From assembly GCA_900766745.1 (NCBI GenBank), contig CAAFWR010000123.1:1-64000 (forward strand): a stretch of DNA of 64,000 nucleotides, read 5' to 3'. Below are positions 30,947-41,267 of this stretch, in pieces. The notes under the pieces are model-generated. The model was not told where the DNA came from and did not search any database. It worked only from the letters and a program-made list of their open reading frames with translations. Both the position numbers and the translations under genes were made by a program. The stretch comes from Methanobacteriaceae archaeon. GTDB lineage: Archaea > Methanobacteriota > Methanobacteria > Methanobacteriales > Methanobacteriaceae. The stretch's first letter is position 1; the number at the start of each line of letters is the position of its first letter.

Positions 30947-31348
30947 ATGGCTAAAGATAAATATATATTAACTGTGGGACCAAGAGCTTACAGTTTTCAT
31001 GACCAATCAACTGGTATTACCATTTGTAGAGGAGAAGAAAAAGAACTCACTCGTCGTCAATTCCGTACACCGAAAATTCAGAAGGCTGTTGCTTCGGGTC
31101 ATCTGATTATTATTGCCGATAAATCGGAAATCGAAAAGTATTCAGAGGCTGATATCGAAAAGTTGGACAAGAGGTTAAATGCCCAGTTTAAAAAAGGCAT
31201 GACTTTGGAAAAGCTTTCAAAGGGATATTCTCTTGAAGAACTGAAGCTGGTAGCTGGTTTACATGAAATCGTTGCCGAGAAAGATGATACAGTAGAAACA
31301 CTTCTCCAGGCTTTGCTGGAAGAATTTGAATCTTCTTCTAAAGGTTAA
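30947..31348 (+). CDS. Head/neck-associated hypothetical protein (133 aa)
   Basis: Follows the capsid terminator. N-terminal strands (DKYILTVGPRAYSFHDQST; ITICRGEEKELTRRQFRT) and a helical C-terminus (LEKLSKGYSLEELKLVAGL). Its place suggests a head completion or adaptor protein; the fold is not recognised. Confidence 0.7.
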   Translation: MAKDKYILTVGPRAYSFHDQSTGITICRGEEKELTRRQFRTPKIQKAVASGHLIIIADKSEIEKYSEADIEKLDKRLNAQFKKGMTLEKLSKGYSLEELKLVAGLHEIVAEKDDTVETLLQALLEEFESSSKG

Positions 31349-31375
31349 TATGAAAATTACATAAGACAGACTAAT

Positions 31376-32272
31376 ATGAAAAATAATCTGGACTTTTTGT
31401 ACGTTACGTCAGGTCTGGAAGTTTCATTCAGAGTCATATCCAAAGTCCCGGCCAAATCTATTTTTGACTGGGACTTTGGCGATGATAAGGGAGAGGTTTT
31501 CAATGGTGGAAGACATGTTTCCTATTCTTATGAAGCTCCCGGTTTCTATACAGTAACCCTACATGTAACTAACTCGAATGGTTTAGATATCACCGTAGAT
31601 AAGACTCTGGTAGTTTGTGATTATGGGCATACGGCATTAGCCGATACAATATATAATTTAATTGACCATTATATACCATCAGAAATCTCCGATGGTATGA
31701 CACGAGAGGATAAATCCATCTACATCACCAAGTGGCAATATTATATTGGACCTCTAGTAAATCATACAATTCCACTAGATAAATATACTGACGAATTATG
31801 GTATGAAGCACTAGAAAACCAATTAATAATGGAATTGGCAGCATGGGATTTTCTTAATGTGAAGATACTTAACTTATTAACGAGTACTTCTGAATATTTA
31901 AGTCAATTAACTTCTACCAAAGAACAAACCGGTGATGGTACCTCTAAACCTGAACTTGCCCGGGGTGATAGAATTAAACAAATCACTACTGGGCCTACTG
32001 AAGTGCAATATTATGATACCCTGGCAGATGCTACAAGTTCCCTATGGAAAACACTCTCTCAAGCAATGCAACCTGGTGGATTAATAGATGAATTAAGAAA
32101 GAACCTTTGTATGTTAGCTTCACGGTTGGAAATCTACTTACCGTTCTGCGATGAAGTATTCAGAACTGTAACACCCAGAGTAGTTAACAGAAGAAAACCT
32201 GGTGTATTGGATGGACCAAACCCAAGTGCACCAGTGAAAGGTGGTAATGATTCAATTTTAACTAAGTTATGA
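31376..32272 (+). CDS. PKD-domain neck protein (298 aa)
   Basis: Residues 10-85 form a PKD-like Ig domain: FDWDFGDDKG, then HVSYSYEAPGFYTVTLHVTN. The rest is helical and larger than a simple PKD protein. It sits between head and tail genes, overlapping the next by 4 bp, so a neck, adaptor or whisker role is likely. PKD-like domains often mediate binding to glycans or proteins; its use here is inferred. Confidence 0.75.
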   Translation: MKNNLDFLYVTSGLEVSFRVISKVPAKSIFDWDFGDDKGEVFNGGRHVSYSYEAPGFYTVTLHVTNSNGLDITVDKTLVVCDYGHTALADTIYNLIDHYIPSEISDGMTREDKSIYITKWQYYIGPLVNHTIPLDKYTDELWYEALENQLIMELAAWDFLNVKILNLLTSTSEYLSQLTSTKEQTGDGTSKPELARGDRIKQITTGPTEVQYYDTLADATSSLWKTLSQAMQPGGLIDELRKNLCMLASRLEIYLPFCDEVFRTVTPRVVNRRKPGVLDGPNPSAPVKGGNDSILTKL

Positions 32273-32745
32273 CAAAAGAGCCCTGGAGAATGGTAAAGAA
32301 CCGCTCTTGGGATAGATACAAGAAAATTATCACTGATTTCTTAGATTGGGATGCTGGTAGACAAACCATAACTTGGGCTAAAAATGTTAACCAACTCCTC
32401 AGTCATGCCGAAGATAGTATACCCAAATATTATAACATCCAAATCGAAGCATTATGTTATTACAATGCTTTCAGAAACTGGCCAATCAATAAGGCTACTA
32501 TAACTGGTGAATTGGATGATGAAAACTTATCAATACTAATTTCTAAATCTTATATAGAACAAATCGGTTATCTTACACCGGAAGGCTATTGGGATTTTAA
32601 TTGGGAACAAGATAGGTTTGTAATTAATGGTATAACGTATAAACCTTCTGGTGATACTCAAACTGCTCAGGCAAAGGATGAGGCTCTAGTTTTCATGGTT
32701 ATCCTAAAGAGAGACCGAGATACCAAAATTGAATTTGTAGAATAA
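32269..32745 (+). CDS. Head-tail connector-like protein (158 aa)
   Basis: ATGA-coupled to the PKD gene. A compact alpha/beta protein with aromatic clusters (PWRMVKNRSWDRYKKII; EGYWDFNWEQDRF). Position after head proteins and before the fibre suggests a connector or completion role, not confirmed by motif. Confidence 0.65.
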   Translation: MTKEPWRMVKNRSWDRYKKIITDFLDWDAGRQTITWAKNVNQLLSHAEDSIPKYYNIQIEALCYYNAFRNWPINKATITGELDDENLSILISKSYIEQIGYLTPEGYWDFNWEQDRFVINGITYKPSGDTQTAQAKDEALVFMVILKRDRDTKIEFVE

Positions 32746-32757
32746 AACATTAAATGT

Positions 32758-33183
32758 ATGGCAAAGATGTTAGTACTGAGGTGGACTCCAATTACTACTT
32801 CTAGTGGAATCTGGTTTGATAGTAATTTGGTTATCCTTAATGGTACATCTGGAGTTCATATTGAAATGAAAGGTAATGGCAATGATGTAACGGCATTTCA
32901 ATCAATGACCGGAAACAAATTTGTCACCTGCTTTCAAGATTACTTCGGTGATATCTGGGATAAAATAATACCTCATCCTGGTATAGGCCAGGTAATAAAA
33001 TTCCGTGTAAATAGACTCCCGGATTATGCTTGCATAAGGGGAGATATTGAAGATGGTGGAGATGTAGACCCCGAAAATCCGGATGTACCAATGAATGCCT
33101 TCTGTGGTTCAGAAGGAGAACCATTTAGGGATATCGATTCGGAATTCTTATTGGGTCGTCAACGTGCAGTAATTAATCCTTAA
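32758..33183 (+). CDS. Beta-rich virion protein (141 aa)
   Basis: Starts 12 bp after the previous stop. Strand-rich (MLVLRWTPITTSSGIWFDS; TSGVHIEMKGNGNDVTAF) with an acidic Pro-rich linker (DVDPENPDVPMNAFC). It directly precedes the long fibre gene, so it may be an attachment protein for it. Confidence 0.68.
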   Translation: MAKMLVLRWTPITTSSGIWFDSNLVILNGTSGVHIEMKGNGNDVTAFQSMTGNKFVTCFQDYFGDIWDKIIPHPGIGQVIKFRVNRLPDYACIRGDIEDGGDVDPENPDVPMNAFCGSEGEPFRDIDSEFLLGRQRAVINP

Positions 33184-33195
33184 ATTTTATAAAAT

Positions 33196-36100
33196 ATGTA
33201 TGTAAGTAAGTATTATACCTGCGAAGAAATTGATCAGCGGTTGTTACAAGGTTATTATGATGATTTTGTTCGTGCTGGCTTTGGAGGAACTATTAATGAG
33301 TTCTGGGCTTTCGTACTTTCTATCAGGAATAAGGTGGATAAGAAAGAAGGCTATGACTTATCTAAAAATGACTTTACAGATGAGTTAAAAGCTAAACTAG
33401 ATGGCATTGAGGAACATGCTAACTATATCACTAAGGTATCTCAGCTTGAGAATGACTTAAAGTACCAAACTGAGGACGAAGTTAAAAAGATGATTAGTGA
33501 TTTAGTTGATGGTGCCGATGATGCTCTTGATACTCTTAAAGAGTTGGCAGAGGCTTTGGGAAATGACCCCAACTTTGCAACTACAATTACCAATAAGTTA
33601 ACTGATCTTCGTACTGCTTTAACCGAAGAAGTTAATCGGGCTAAAGAGGCAGAAGCTGCTTTGGGGGCAGCAGTAGCAGCAGTTCAGGATAACCTTGAAT
33701 ATGGGCTGGACCAAATCAATAAGAAGATTGATACAGTAAAGGCAGACTTAAAAGCCGAGATTGATCGGGTAGAAAAGAAGGTAGACAAGAATGCAGAAGC
33801 TATCAAGGACCTGGAAGATAAGGTAAATGATAAGAATGATGAACTTGAAGATGAACTCAAGGGACTTATTCAACAAGAGAAAGAAGAACGTATTGCAACA
33901 GATAATGAAATTAAGGAAAGTGTAAACGAACTTAAGACTCTTCATATCAATGATAAGGCTGCACTTGAGGCAAAAATTGCAGAAGAAACTGCTAATCGTA
34001 CCAATGCCGATACTATCTTGGATTCTAAGATTAATGAAGAAATCACTAATCGCCAATCCGATACCCAATCACTTCAAAGTAAGATTGACCAGGAAAAGGT
34101 AGATCGTCATTCAGAGGACCAAGTCCTTCATCATGAGATCTCTAAAGAGGTAGCAGACCGTACCAATGCCGATAATCTTCTTCAAGGTAACATTGATAAA
34201 GAAGCACAAGCTCGTATTTCAGCTGACCAGGTGTTACAAAATAACATTGATTCAGAAGCCACTACTAGAGCTGCTCAGGATTTAGTTCTCGACCATAAAA
34301 TTGAGGATGTAAAATTACAGGGACAAGCAGATAAAGCTCAGTTACTTGAGGCTATTGCTGCAGAGGCTACTGCTCGTGAAAATGCTGATATCGACCTTGA
34401 TAATCAAAAGGTAGATAAACGGGAAGGTTATTCATTAACCAAGAATGACTTCACCGATATACTCAAAGCTAAGTTGGATGGTATTGAAGAGAAGGCAAAT
34501 TACATTACTCACCTTTCCCAGCTCATCAACGATTCTGGTTTCCAAACTGAAGAAGAAGTTGAGGCAGCAATCCAAAAGATTGTGGGCTCTGCCCCAGAAG
34601 TACTTGATACGCTTAAGGAAATTGCCGATGCTTTAGGAAATGACCCCAACTTTGCAGCAACCATTACTAAGAAACTTGCTGCAATAACCGAACAGGTTAA
34701 CCAAGAGATTCAGGACCGTATTGCCGGTGATGAAGCCAACAGTGCTGAGGTAGCTGCAGAAACTCAAGCTCGTAAAGATGCAGATACCGCTCTTGAAGCT
34801 AAGTTGAAAGAATATGTTGATAATATATCCGACGATAATGATACTGCTCTTGGGGTTATAAGAGATAACCTTAACAGAGAAATTCAGGACAGAAAGGATG
34901 CCGATGCTGCAATTCAGTCTAGCTTGGATAAGGAAATTGCCGAAAGAAAGACTGCCGATGAAGCTTATAACACTAGCTTGGCTAATGTTAATAAACGTAT
35001 CTCAGATTTGGCTCTGAATATCCAAGAGTCTATTAATACTTTGAGAAATGAACTTACAGAGCAGGTAAATGCTAATACTACGGCTATTGCCACTAATCAG
35101 CATAACATAGAAAGAAATTCTGAGGCAATTACTAATTTAACCAAGACTGTTAGTGATAACTACAAAGAGGTTAAGGATATGATTAACGAGGAAATCGTTG
35201 ACCGTACCAATGCCGATAGTGCTTTAAGTTCTCGTATTGATAACCTAAATATTGACCTTAATACTGAGAGAGTAGAAAGAATTGCTGCTGACCAAGTTCT
35301 TCAAGTAAACTTGGATAAGGAAGTGGCAGACCGTACTGCAGCAGATAAGGCTTTAAGTACTGAGTTTACTTCTAAATTAGACAATGCTAAACAAGCTTTG
35401 GAATCTGAGGTAGATAAACTTAATACTAAGGTTGAACAAGAGAAGGCCGATAGAATTGCCGGAGATACTGCCTTGGGAAATCGTATTGATTCTCTAGAAT
35501 CGGGTAATACCGATGCTATGAATGACTTAAAAGCAAAGGTAAATGCCAATACCCTTGCTATTAGCACCGAGAAAGACCGGGCTATTGCTAAAGAGACTTC
35601 ACTTGAGGCAAAAATTGATACTAACCTTCAGAACCATAAAGATGATATGGCTGGTATCAATAAGGATATGCTTACCGAGAAGAATGACCGTTTGGCTGCA
35701 GATACTTTACTTCAAACTAATATTGATAAGGAAGCAACTGAAAGAGCTAATCAGGACACACTTATTAATAATGCCCTTGCTCAAGAGAAGGCCGATAGAA
35801 TTGCTGCTGACCAGGCAATGGATGATAAAAAAGTAGATAAGGTAGATGGTAAGGTACTTTCCTCTAACGATTTTACCGATTTATTATATGCTAAACTAGA
35901 TGGCATTGAGGAACATGCTAACTATATCACTAAGGTATCCGAATTGTTAAATGATTCAGATTTTCAGAATGCAGAACAAGTAGAAGCAGCTATTCAAAGT
36001 ATTATTGGTTCTGCTCCTGAGGTACTTGATACATTGGCCGAAATTGCTAAGGCTCTTGGTGATGACCCAAACTTTGCAGCAACTATGACTGCTAAGCTCA

Positions 36101-39100
36101 CAGAGATAGAAAATAAACTTGAAGCAGAAAAGAACTTGCGTGAACAAGGCGATAATAACCTGCAGCAATCTTTCACTAACTTAAGTAATACACTTACTAC
36201 TACAGTAAATGAATTAAGAACTTTTGTAAGTGAAACTCGTACCGAGTTATTGACTTCTCTGAATGCTACTAATGCTTTGGTAACTCAGAATACGGCAAAT
36301 ATCCAACGTAACTTGGAATTAATCCAGGGTATTCAAGATAATATTAATGGTAATTATACTGCCATTACAGACTTATTGAATAACGAGATAGCAGCTCGTA
36401 AAGCCGAGGATATTCGATTAGAAGCAAAGATTGACCAAAATACTTCGGACCTTAATACAGAAAGGGAAGAACGTATTGCAGCAGATAAGGTTCTTCAGGC
36501 TAATATAGATGCAGAAGAAGCAGCTCGTATTGCAGCAGATACCGCTTTGGGTAAACGTATTGACAAAGAGATTCAAGATAGAATCGATGCAGATACCGCT
36601 TTGGATAATAAGTTTACTAATATTACCAATGATCATGAAGAAAGATTGGTAGCTGAAGAAGCAGTTACAGAATCATTGCCAGCTACAATTATAACTAGAA
36701 TAGGTAAACCTTTCAACCAGAGCCGTAATGATGTATCATTTTCATTTAAGAATTCTCAAAAACAGGCCGATAACACTTATATTCACGAGATAGACAATAC
36801 ATCATTACTTTACTCGGCTACTCAAGAGAAAGCTGGTGTAATGTCTGCCGATGATAAGACTAAGTTGGATGGGCTAGATGAAAATTCTATTATTGGGCTT
36901 TCTGCTGATTCAGATGCTGAAAAAGTTACTGTAACAGTAACTAAGGATAATGGTCTGAATGCTGATACTACAGAAACCTTTGATTTGCCTCAGGTATCTG
37001 ATACTAAGGCGGGTACGATGACTGCTAAGGATAAGGTAGAGTTAGACAGAATCAATAGTGTTAACTTTAAGATTGGGCCGATAGAGAGTGAAATGAACTT
37101 TATTAGAATCCCCTTTGTCTCAACTAACATTGAGGATGGTACAGAAGAATCGGGAAGACTCCTCATATACTCAGCAACCCATGATGGTGCAGGAGTCATG
37201 TCTGGGGCAGATAGATCTAAAATGGATTCTATACCAGAGAGTATTATTGCTCAGTTATGGATAGGTTCTGAAGCTACTGATGATGAATATTATGATGGGC
37301 CTCTCGATTTTGATTCAGCTACTGATGTCCCATTTATTTATACTCCTTGGGAATATAATGGGCTTGAGTATGCTTATGAGATAAAAGGTCCTCAAGTACA
37401 CTATATACCGCATGCTACCCCAGAAAAGGCTGGTGTACAAACTGCAGCTGATAAAAAACTGTTTGATTCACTACCTAAGAAGTTTGTAAGCTATCATAGG
37501 AATACCGTTCCCTATTCAGACCATGTAGATTTTGTATCTATGCCATCAGTTTTTAATAAAGATACCGGGATATACGAGTTAACAGGTACCGATAATATAA
37601 CTATATATAAGGCAACCAAAACTGCTGCAGGTGTAATGACTGCAGCTGATAAGGTTAATCTTGATGAGACCTTACCCAATGCTATTGCTAAAGAGGCAGA
37701 GGATAGACAAGAGGCAATTGATACAGCCATTAAAAATCTGGGAGATTCTCAGACTGCTGCTTTAGAAAAAGAGATTCAAGATAGAAAGGATGCTGATACT
37801 GCCCTTGATACTAAACTGCAGAATAATATTGATACTCTAGAAGCTAAGCATGATGCCTTTGTAGCAACTAAGGGACAACCAGATGGGTTTGCTCCATTGG
37901 ATGGTAATGGATTGGTACCGGCTAACCATTTGCCTTCATATGTAGATGATGTTATTGAGGTATATGCTACCTATGATATAAGTCCTACTGGAGGTCTAAC
38001 GAATGTACAACTGTATACAGATGCTACTCACCAAACTACAGTAACCGGAGAATCGGGTAAAATTTATATAAATGTCTCAAATGGAGAACCTCCCTATCAA
38101 TTCCGTTGGTCAGGTACTAAATTCGTAGATAGTAATACTTCTTCCCTTATTATTGGAGAAATTACCGGTACTGCTTTCGAGGGTAGTAGAGGTAAACATC
38201 TTGAGGATGTGGTATCTAGTATGCCTAGAAATTTAATTAGTAATGTTTCAATAGCTAACAGAAACAAGAGGAATATAATTATTCAGTGTAATTATTCTTC
38301 TTTAGATGACCAGGGTCATTACATAGATCAGCCTGAGGGGATACTTATTCCACTAACCAATGCCACTACTCAAGAAGCCGGTTTGATGGAGGCAGAAAGT
38401 GTAATAAAACTTAATCAAACCCTACCGAAAGCTATAGAAGATGAACAAGAGGCTCGTATTGCAAAAGACCTTAAACAAGAGGGTATTTTTAAATCCATGC
38501 CTAACAACTTGGTATGGGATGTTAAACAGCCAGTAGCTAGTTCTACTAATATGACCTTTGAAATAGGGTATTCAATTAAAGATCAGGTTGGTGCATTTGA
38601 ATCAGAATATACCCCAGCTCCAAAGAATATAATAAGAACTATACCTGTAGCAACTAAATCTCTGGCAGGTATAATGACTGCACAGGATAAAGTTAATCTT
38701 GATGATACGGTACAGGGATTGGCAAATGAGATTACTGATAGAACTAATGCCATCAATTCTCTTCGTACAGAATTGAAAACTTACGTTGATGATTTGATTG
38801 CTGATACTGGTACTGATTTGACTGCCTTAGAAACTAAGGTAAATAATCACATTGCTAATAAATCTAATCCTCATGCAGTTACTAAAACTCAGGTTGGATT
38901 GGGTAATGTTAATAATACTTCCGATGCAGATAAGCCAGTATCTACTGCTCAAGCTACTGCTATTGCTGATGCTAAGGCTGCAGGTACTGCTGCTCAGACT
39001 TCTATCAATAGCCATGCTGGTAGAAGAGATAATCCTCACGTAGTAACTAGAGCTCAATTGAGTTTGGCAACTACCGACCAGGTAGTATTTGCTAAGACCA

Positions 39101-39480
39101 CGGCTCCTTCCGGTTTCTTCAAAGAGTCTTCAGATGTTCGACTCAAATCTAATATTAAGGATTTGAATCATACTCTGGAACAGATTTGCCAGATACCAAC
39201 TAAGTCATTCGAAATGCTTGGTAAAGAGGATGAGGGAACTATTGCTCAGAATCTTGAGGGATTGGGATTTGGTAAATATGTAGAGGAAGTTCCAGTAGAG
39301 AAATCTACAGTACCTAATCCCGAGGAATTCAAAACTTTGGAAATCAATGGGGAAGAATATGTACTCGTAAAACAAGTTAAATATCACAAGATGTCAACTT
39401 TGGCAATCGAAGGTGTTAAACTTCTCTATGATGAGATTAAGACTTTGAAGGCTGAGATTCAAGAACTTAAAAATAAATAA
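33196..39480 (+). CDS. Long tail fibre with S74 chaperone (2094 aa)
   Basis: The largest gene. The first 40 residues (CEEIDQRLLQGYYDDFVRAG) likely attach to the virion. Residues about 45-1150 are coiled-coil repeats of the type ADxxLQxxIDKExxxR with three copies of a longer module (FTDxLKAKLDGIEExANYIT). Residues about 1190-1880 hold about seven AGVMTAADKxxLD units between beta-rich blocks. The C-terminus (about 1977-2094) is an intramolecular chaperone S74 domain with SSDVRLKSNI, whose Ser/Lys are the self-cleavage residues in that family. A trimeric fibre that is processed after folding is expected. Confidence 0.87.
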   Translation: MYVSKYYTCEEIDQRLLQGYYDDFVRAGFGGTINEFWAFVLSIRNKVDKKEGYDLSKNDFTDELKAKLDGIEEHANYITKVSQLENDLKYQTEDEVKKMISDLVDGADDALDTLKELAEALGNDPNFATTITNKLTDLRTALTEEVNRAKEAEAALGAAVAAVQDNLEYGLDQINKKIDTVKADLKAEIDRVEKKVDKNAEAIKDLEDKVNDKNDELEDELKGLIQQEKEERIATDNEIKESVNELKTLHINDKAALEAKIAEETANRTNADTILDSKINEEITNRQSDTQSLQSKIDQEKVDRHSEDQVLHHEISKEVADRTNADNLLQGNIDKEAQARISADQVLQNNIDSEATTRAAQDLVLDHKIEDVKLQGQADKAQLLEAIAAEATARENADIDLDNQKVDKREGYSLTKNDFTDILKAKLDGIEEKANYITHLSQLINDSGFQTEEEVEAAIQKIVGSAPEVLDTLKEIADALGNDPNFAATITKKLAAITEQVNQEIQDRIAGDEANSAEVAAETQARKDADTALEAKLKEYVDNISDDNDTALGVIRDNLNREIQDRKDADAAIQSSLDKEIAERKTADEAYNTSLANVNKRISDLALNIQESINTLRNELTEQVNANTTAIATNQHNIERNSEAITNLTKTVSDNYKEVKDMINEEIVDRTNADSALSSRIDNLNIDLNTERVERIAADQVLQVNLDKEVADRTAADKALSTEFTSKLDNAKQALESEVDKLNTKVEQEKADRIAGDTALGNRIDSLESGNTDAMNDLKAKVNANTLAISTEKDRAIAKETSLEAKIDTNLQNHKDDMAGINKDMLTEKNDRLAADTLLQTNIDKEATERANQDTLINNALAQEKADRIAADQAMDDKKVDKVDGKVLSSNDFTDLLYAKLDGIEEHANYITKVSELLNDSDFQNAEQVEAAIQSIIGSAPEVLDTLAEIAKALGDDPNFAATMTAKLTEIENKLEAEKNLREQGDNNLQQSFTNLSNTLTTTVNELRTFVSETRTELLTSLNATNALVTQNTANIQRNLELIQGIQDNINGNYTAITDLLNNEIAARKAEDIRLEAKIDQNTSDLNTEREERIAADKVLQANIDAEEAARIAADTALGKRIDKEIQDRIDADTALDNKFTNITNDHEERLVAEEAVTESLPATIITRIGKPFNQSRNDVSFSFKNSQKQADNTYIHEIDNTSLLYSATQEKAGVMSADDKTKLDGLDENSIIGLSADSDAEKVTVTVTKDNGLNADTTETFDLPQVSDTKAGTMTAKDKVELDRINSVNFKIGPIESEMNFIRIPFVSTNIEDGTEESGRLLIYSATHDGAGVMSGADRSKMDSIPESIIAQLWIGSEATDDEYYDGPLDFDSATDVPFIYTPWEYNGLEYAYEIKGPQVHYIPHATPEKAGVQTAADKKLFDSLPKKFVSYHRNTVPYSDHVDFVSMPSVFNKDTGIYELTGTDNITIYKATKTAAGVMTAADKVNLDETLPNAIAKEAEDRQEAIDTAIKNLGDSQTAALEKEIQDRKDADTALDTKLQNNIDTLEAKHDAFVATKGQPDGFAPLDGNGLVPANHLPSYVDDVIEVYATYDISPTGGLTNVQLYTDATHQTTVTGESGKIYINVSNGEPPYQFRWSGTKFVDSNTSSLIIGEITGTAFEGSRGKHLEDVVSSMPRNLISNVSIANRNKRNIIIQCNYSSLDDQGHYIDQPEGILIPLTNATTQEAGLMEAESVIKLNQTLPKAIEDEQEARIAKDLKQEGIFKSMPNNLVWDVKQPVASSTNMTFEIGYSIKDQVGAFESEYTPAPKNIIRTIPVATKSLAGIMTAQDKVNLDDTVQGLANEITDRTNAINSLRTELKTYVDDLIADTGTDLTALETKVNNHIANKSNPHAVTKTQVGLGNVNNTSDADKPVSTAQATAIADAKAAGTAAQTSINSHAGRRDNPHVVTRAQLSLATTDQVVFAKTTAPSGFFKESSDVRLKSNIKDLNHTLEQICQIPTKSFEMLGKEDEGTIAQNLEGLGFGKYVEEVPVEKSTVPNPEEFKTLEINGEEYVLVKQVKYHKMSTLAIEGVKLLYDEIKTLKAEIQELKNK
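33331..33612 (+). repeat. Fibre module repeat, copy 1
   Basis: First of three about 280-bp repeats encoding KVDKxEGYxLxKNDFTD, KLDGIEEHANYIT and LGNDPNFATTI. Copies 2 and 3 are at 34408-34686 and 35828-36108; the DNA is similar but not identical. Confidence 0.8.
34408..34686 (+). repeat. Fibre module repeat, copy 2
   Basis: Same module as copy 1 (VDKREGYSLTKNDFTD; GSAPEVLDTLKEIADALGN), in the coiled-coil part of the fibre. Confidence 0.8.
35828..36108 (+). repeat. Fibre module repeat, copy 3
   Basis: Third module (VDKVDGKVLSSNDFTD; GSAPEVLDTLAEIAKALGD); shares AKLDGIEEHANYITKVS exactly with copy 1. Confidence 0.8.
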
Positions 39481-39482
39481 TC

Positions 39483-41267
39483 ATGGGAGAGATAGCAACC
39501 TGGAGTGCTGTCAAAACTAAAGTAGGCCTTGGTAAGACAGGAAATGACTGCCCTACCAAGGCTGAATTGTTAGCACTCTCCTCGACAGGAACAGGGGAGA
39601 ATTATGTGGGGTTGGAACTATCCAATGCCAGTTCCTATGGAAATAACGAATGTGTCAAACTCGAAGATATTCATAAGGTAACCTATAAGTATACTTTTAC
39701 AGCTATAAATACTTCCTTTACTTTCACTGCTATAGGGGGGGAATCGACTCCAGCTCGATTAGGCTTAACTTCAACTAAACAAAAGTATTTAGATGGAGTA
39801 GTTCATGGTTCTTCTATAGCAGTAGGTCATACCGGAACCCCTTTACCCGACTGGTTAAAAGGTTCTACTGATACGATTGGATTTACCGCTACAGAAAATT
39901 TAACCCTATCACCAAGAACTCATACTAGAACCTATACCCAGGACGAAACCGGTAAAACGGTCTCGGTTACTTTCACTCAAGCAGCAGCTTCTCAGTCTTG
40001 GAGTTATGGATTTAGTGTAAACCCAACTTCTATGTCTTTTGGGGCTACTGGAGGTACCAAAACCTTTTCTGTAACTTCATACAAGCAGGAAATTAGAAAT
40101 GGACATAATTATGGTAGTCAAATTACTCTAACTTATACTAGAGCGAATACTGGTGTCACTGGTACGGGTACTTCTGTAACTATGTCCAATAATACCTCTA
40201 CTTCAACTAAGTCGGGTAGTGTAGTATTAACCCAAGCAGAGACCAGTAAGAAGCTAACCATTTCTTGTTCTCAATCGGCAGGTTATAGAACTTACAGTGA
40301 AATTACTGCAAGTGGTGGAGCAGTAACAGATATACCTGCAAGTGGAGGTACTAGAAGTTCATTCACTACCTTACCTACATATTCCCAGACCTGGGGATGG
40401 AATGGTTCTACAACGGGAGGAGGTACGATTACAAGTGGTGCTAGTATTAGTTATGGTACTGCAGTTAGTGCAAGTTCTTTGGGAACTACAGTAAAATCTA
40501 GAACCCAAGTGGGCACACTTACTGGAACTCTATCATTAAATGGTAAAACTAAATCGGTAAGCATTCCAGTATATCAAGGAGCTAACGAATTTACTGGTTA
40601 CACTTATGGTTCATGGGACGTAACCTTAACTGCTAGTTCTTATACTATTGCTAATACTGGAGGTAGTGTAACTTTGTACCCAAGTGCAAGTAGACCAAGG
40701 TATGCTAACTATACGTCTGGCTCAAGTGTAAGGGATGGTTCTGATACTGCTTCTCCAACTTTGAGTACTAATGGTATTTCTGGTTTTACCCTATCTGGTA
40801 CTACACTTACGGCTTCTAATAATGCTAGTACAAACTCTAGAACCGTTAGAGTTTTTGCCCATTATGGAGGGGCTTCTGATTATGTAGATATTACTCAAGG
40901 TGCTGCTTCCGTAAGTTATAATTACTACTTTTATTGGAATGGTATGGTTACAAGTGAATCTGTTTACCATGCTGCTGTTGGAGATACTTTATATCGATAT
41001 TTCTCATCCTTTAAGACAAAAGTAATCAATGGTTCTGAAACTTCAGATATTTATGATGTGGGTGTAAGCTTATCAGGTGCTCCATCTTGGTCTTCCGTTT
41101 CAGCTAGTAGTGGTAAGGTAACCAGTAAAGCTTCAGAAAACGTTGAAGAATCTTCAAGGTCTGCTACGGTTACAGTTACACAGAATGAATCAGGTAAGAA
41201 GATTACGCTTGTCATTAATCAAAGTGCTGCAACAATTACCTATGAATATGTATTTAATTTGGGATAG
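39483..41267 (+). CDS. BACON-domain fibre-tip/adhesin protein with poly-G (594 aa)
   Basis: Starts 2 bp after the fibre stop. Residues 1-60 (MGEIATWSAVKTKVGLGKTG) probably attach it to the fibre or baseplate. Then come about four BACON-like repeats, with TRTYTQDETGKTVSVTFTQA, GATGGTKTFSVTSYKQEIRNG, then TQAETSKKLTIS and VTVTQNESGKKITLVINQS closures. A run of seven G (39735-39741, codons 85-87) lies in the first repeat, in frame. The domain family suggests glycan binding. A slip at the tract would leave only about 85 residues. Confidence 0.85.
   Translation: MGEIATWSAVKTKVGLGKTGNDCPTKAELLALSSTGTGENYVGLELSNASSYGNNECVKLEDIHKVTYKYTFTAINTSFTFTAIGGESTPARLGLTSTKQKYLDGVVHGSSIAVGHTGTPLPDWLKGSTDTIGFTATENLTLSPRTHTRTYTQDETGKTVSVTFTQAAASQSWSYGFSVNPTSMSFGATGGTKTFSVTSYKQEIRNGHNYGSQITLTYTRANTGVTGTGTSVTMSNNTSTSTKSGSVVLTQAETSKKLTISCSQSAGYRTYSEITASGGAVTDIPASGGTRSSFTTLPTYSQTWGWNGSTTGGGTITSGASISYGTAVSASSLGTTVKSRTQVGTLTGTLSLNGKTKSVSIPVYQGANEFTGYTYGSWDVTLTASSYTIANTGGSVTLYPSASRPRYANYTSGSSVRDGSDTASPTLSTNGISGFTLSGTTLTASNNASTNSRTVRVFAHYGGASDYVDITQGAASVSYNYYFYWNGMVTSESVYHAAVGDTLYRYFSSFKTKVINGSETSDIYDVGVSLSGAPSWSSVSASSGKVTSKASENVEESSRSATVTVTQNESGKKITLVINQSAATITYEYVFNLG
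39735..39741 (+). repeat. Poly-G tract (7 G) in BACON gene
   Basis: Seven G coding the Gly-Gly of the first BACON-like repeat, equivalent in position to the tracts at 17414 and 18846. In frame here. Confidence 0.8.

Noticed and set aside
33748..39387. Several 60-106-residue antisense frames inside the fibre gene
   Set aside because: Expected shadows of repeated Lys/Asp/Glu codons in a very long gene; no promoters or starts.
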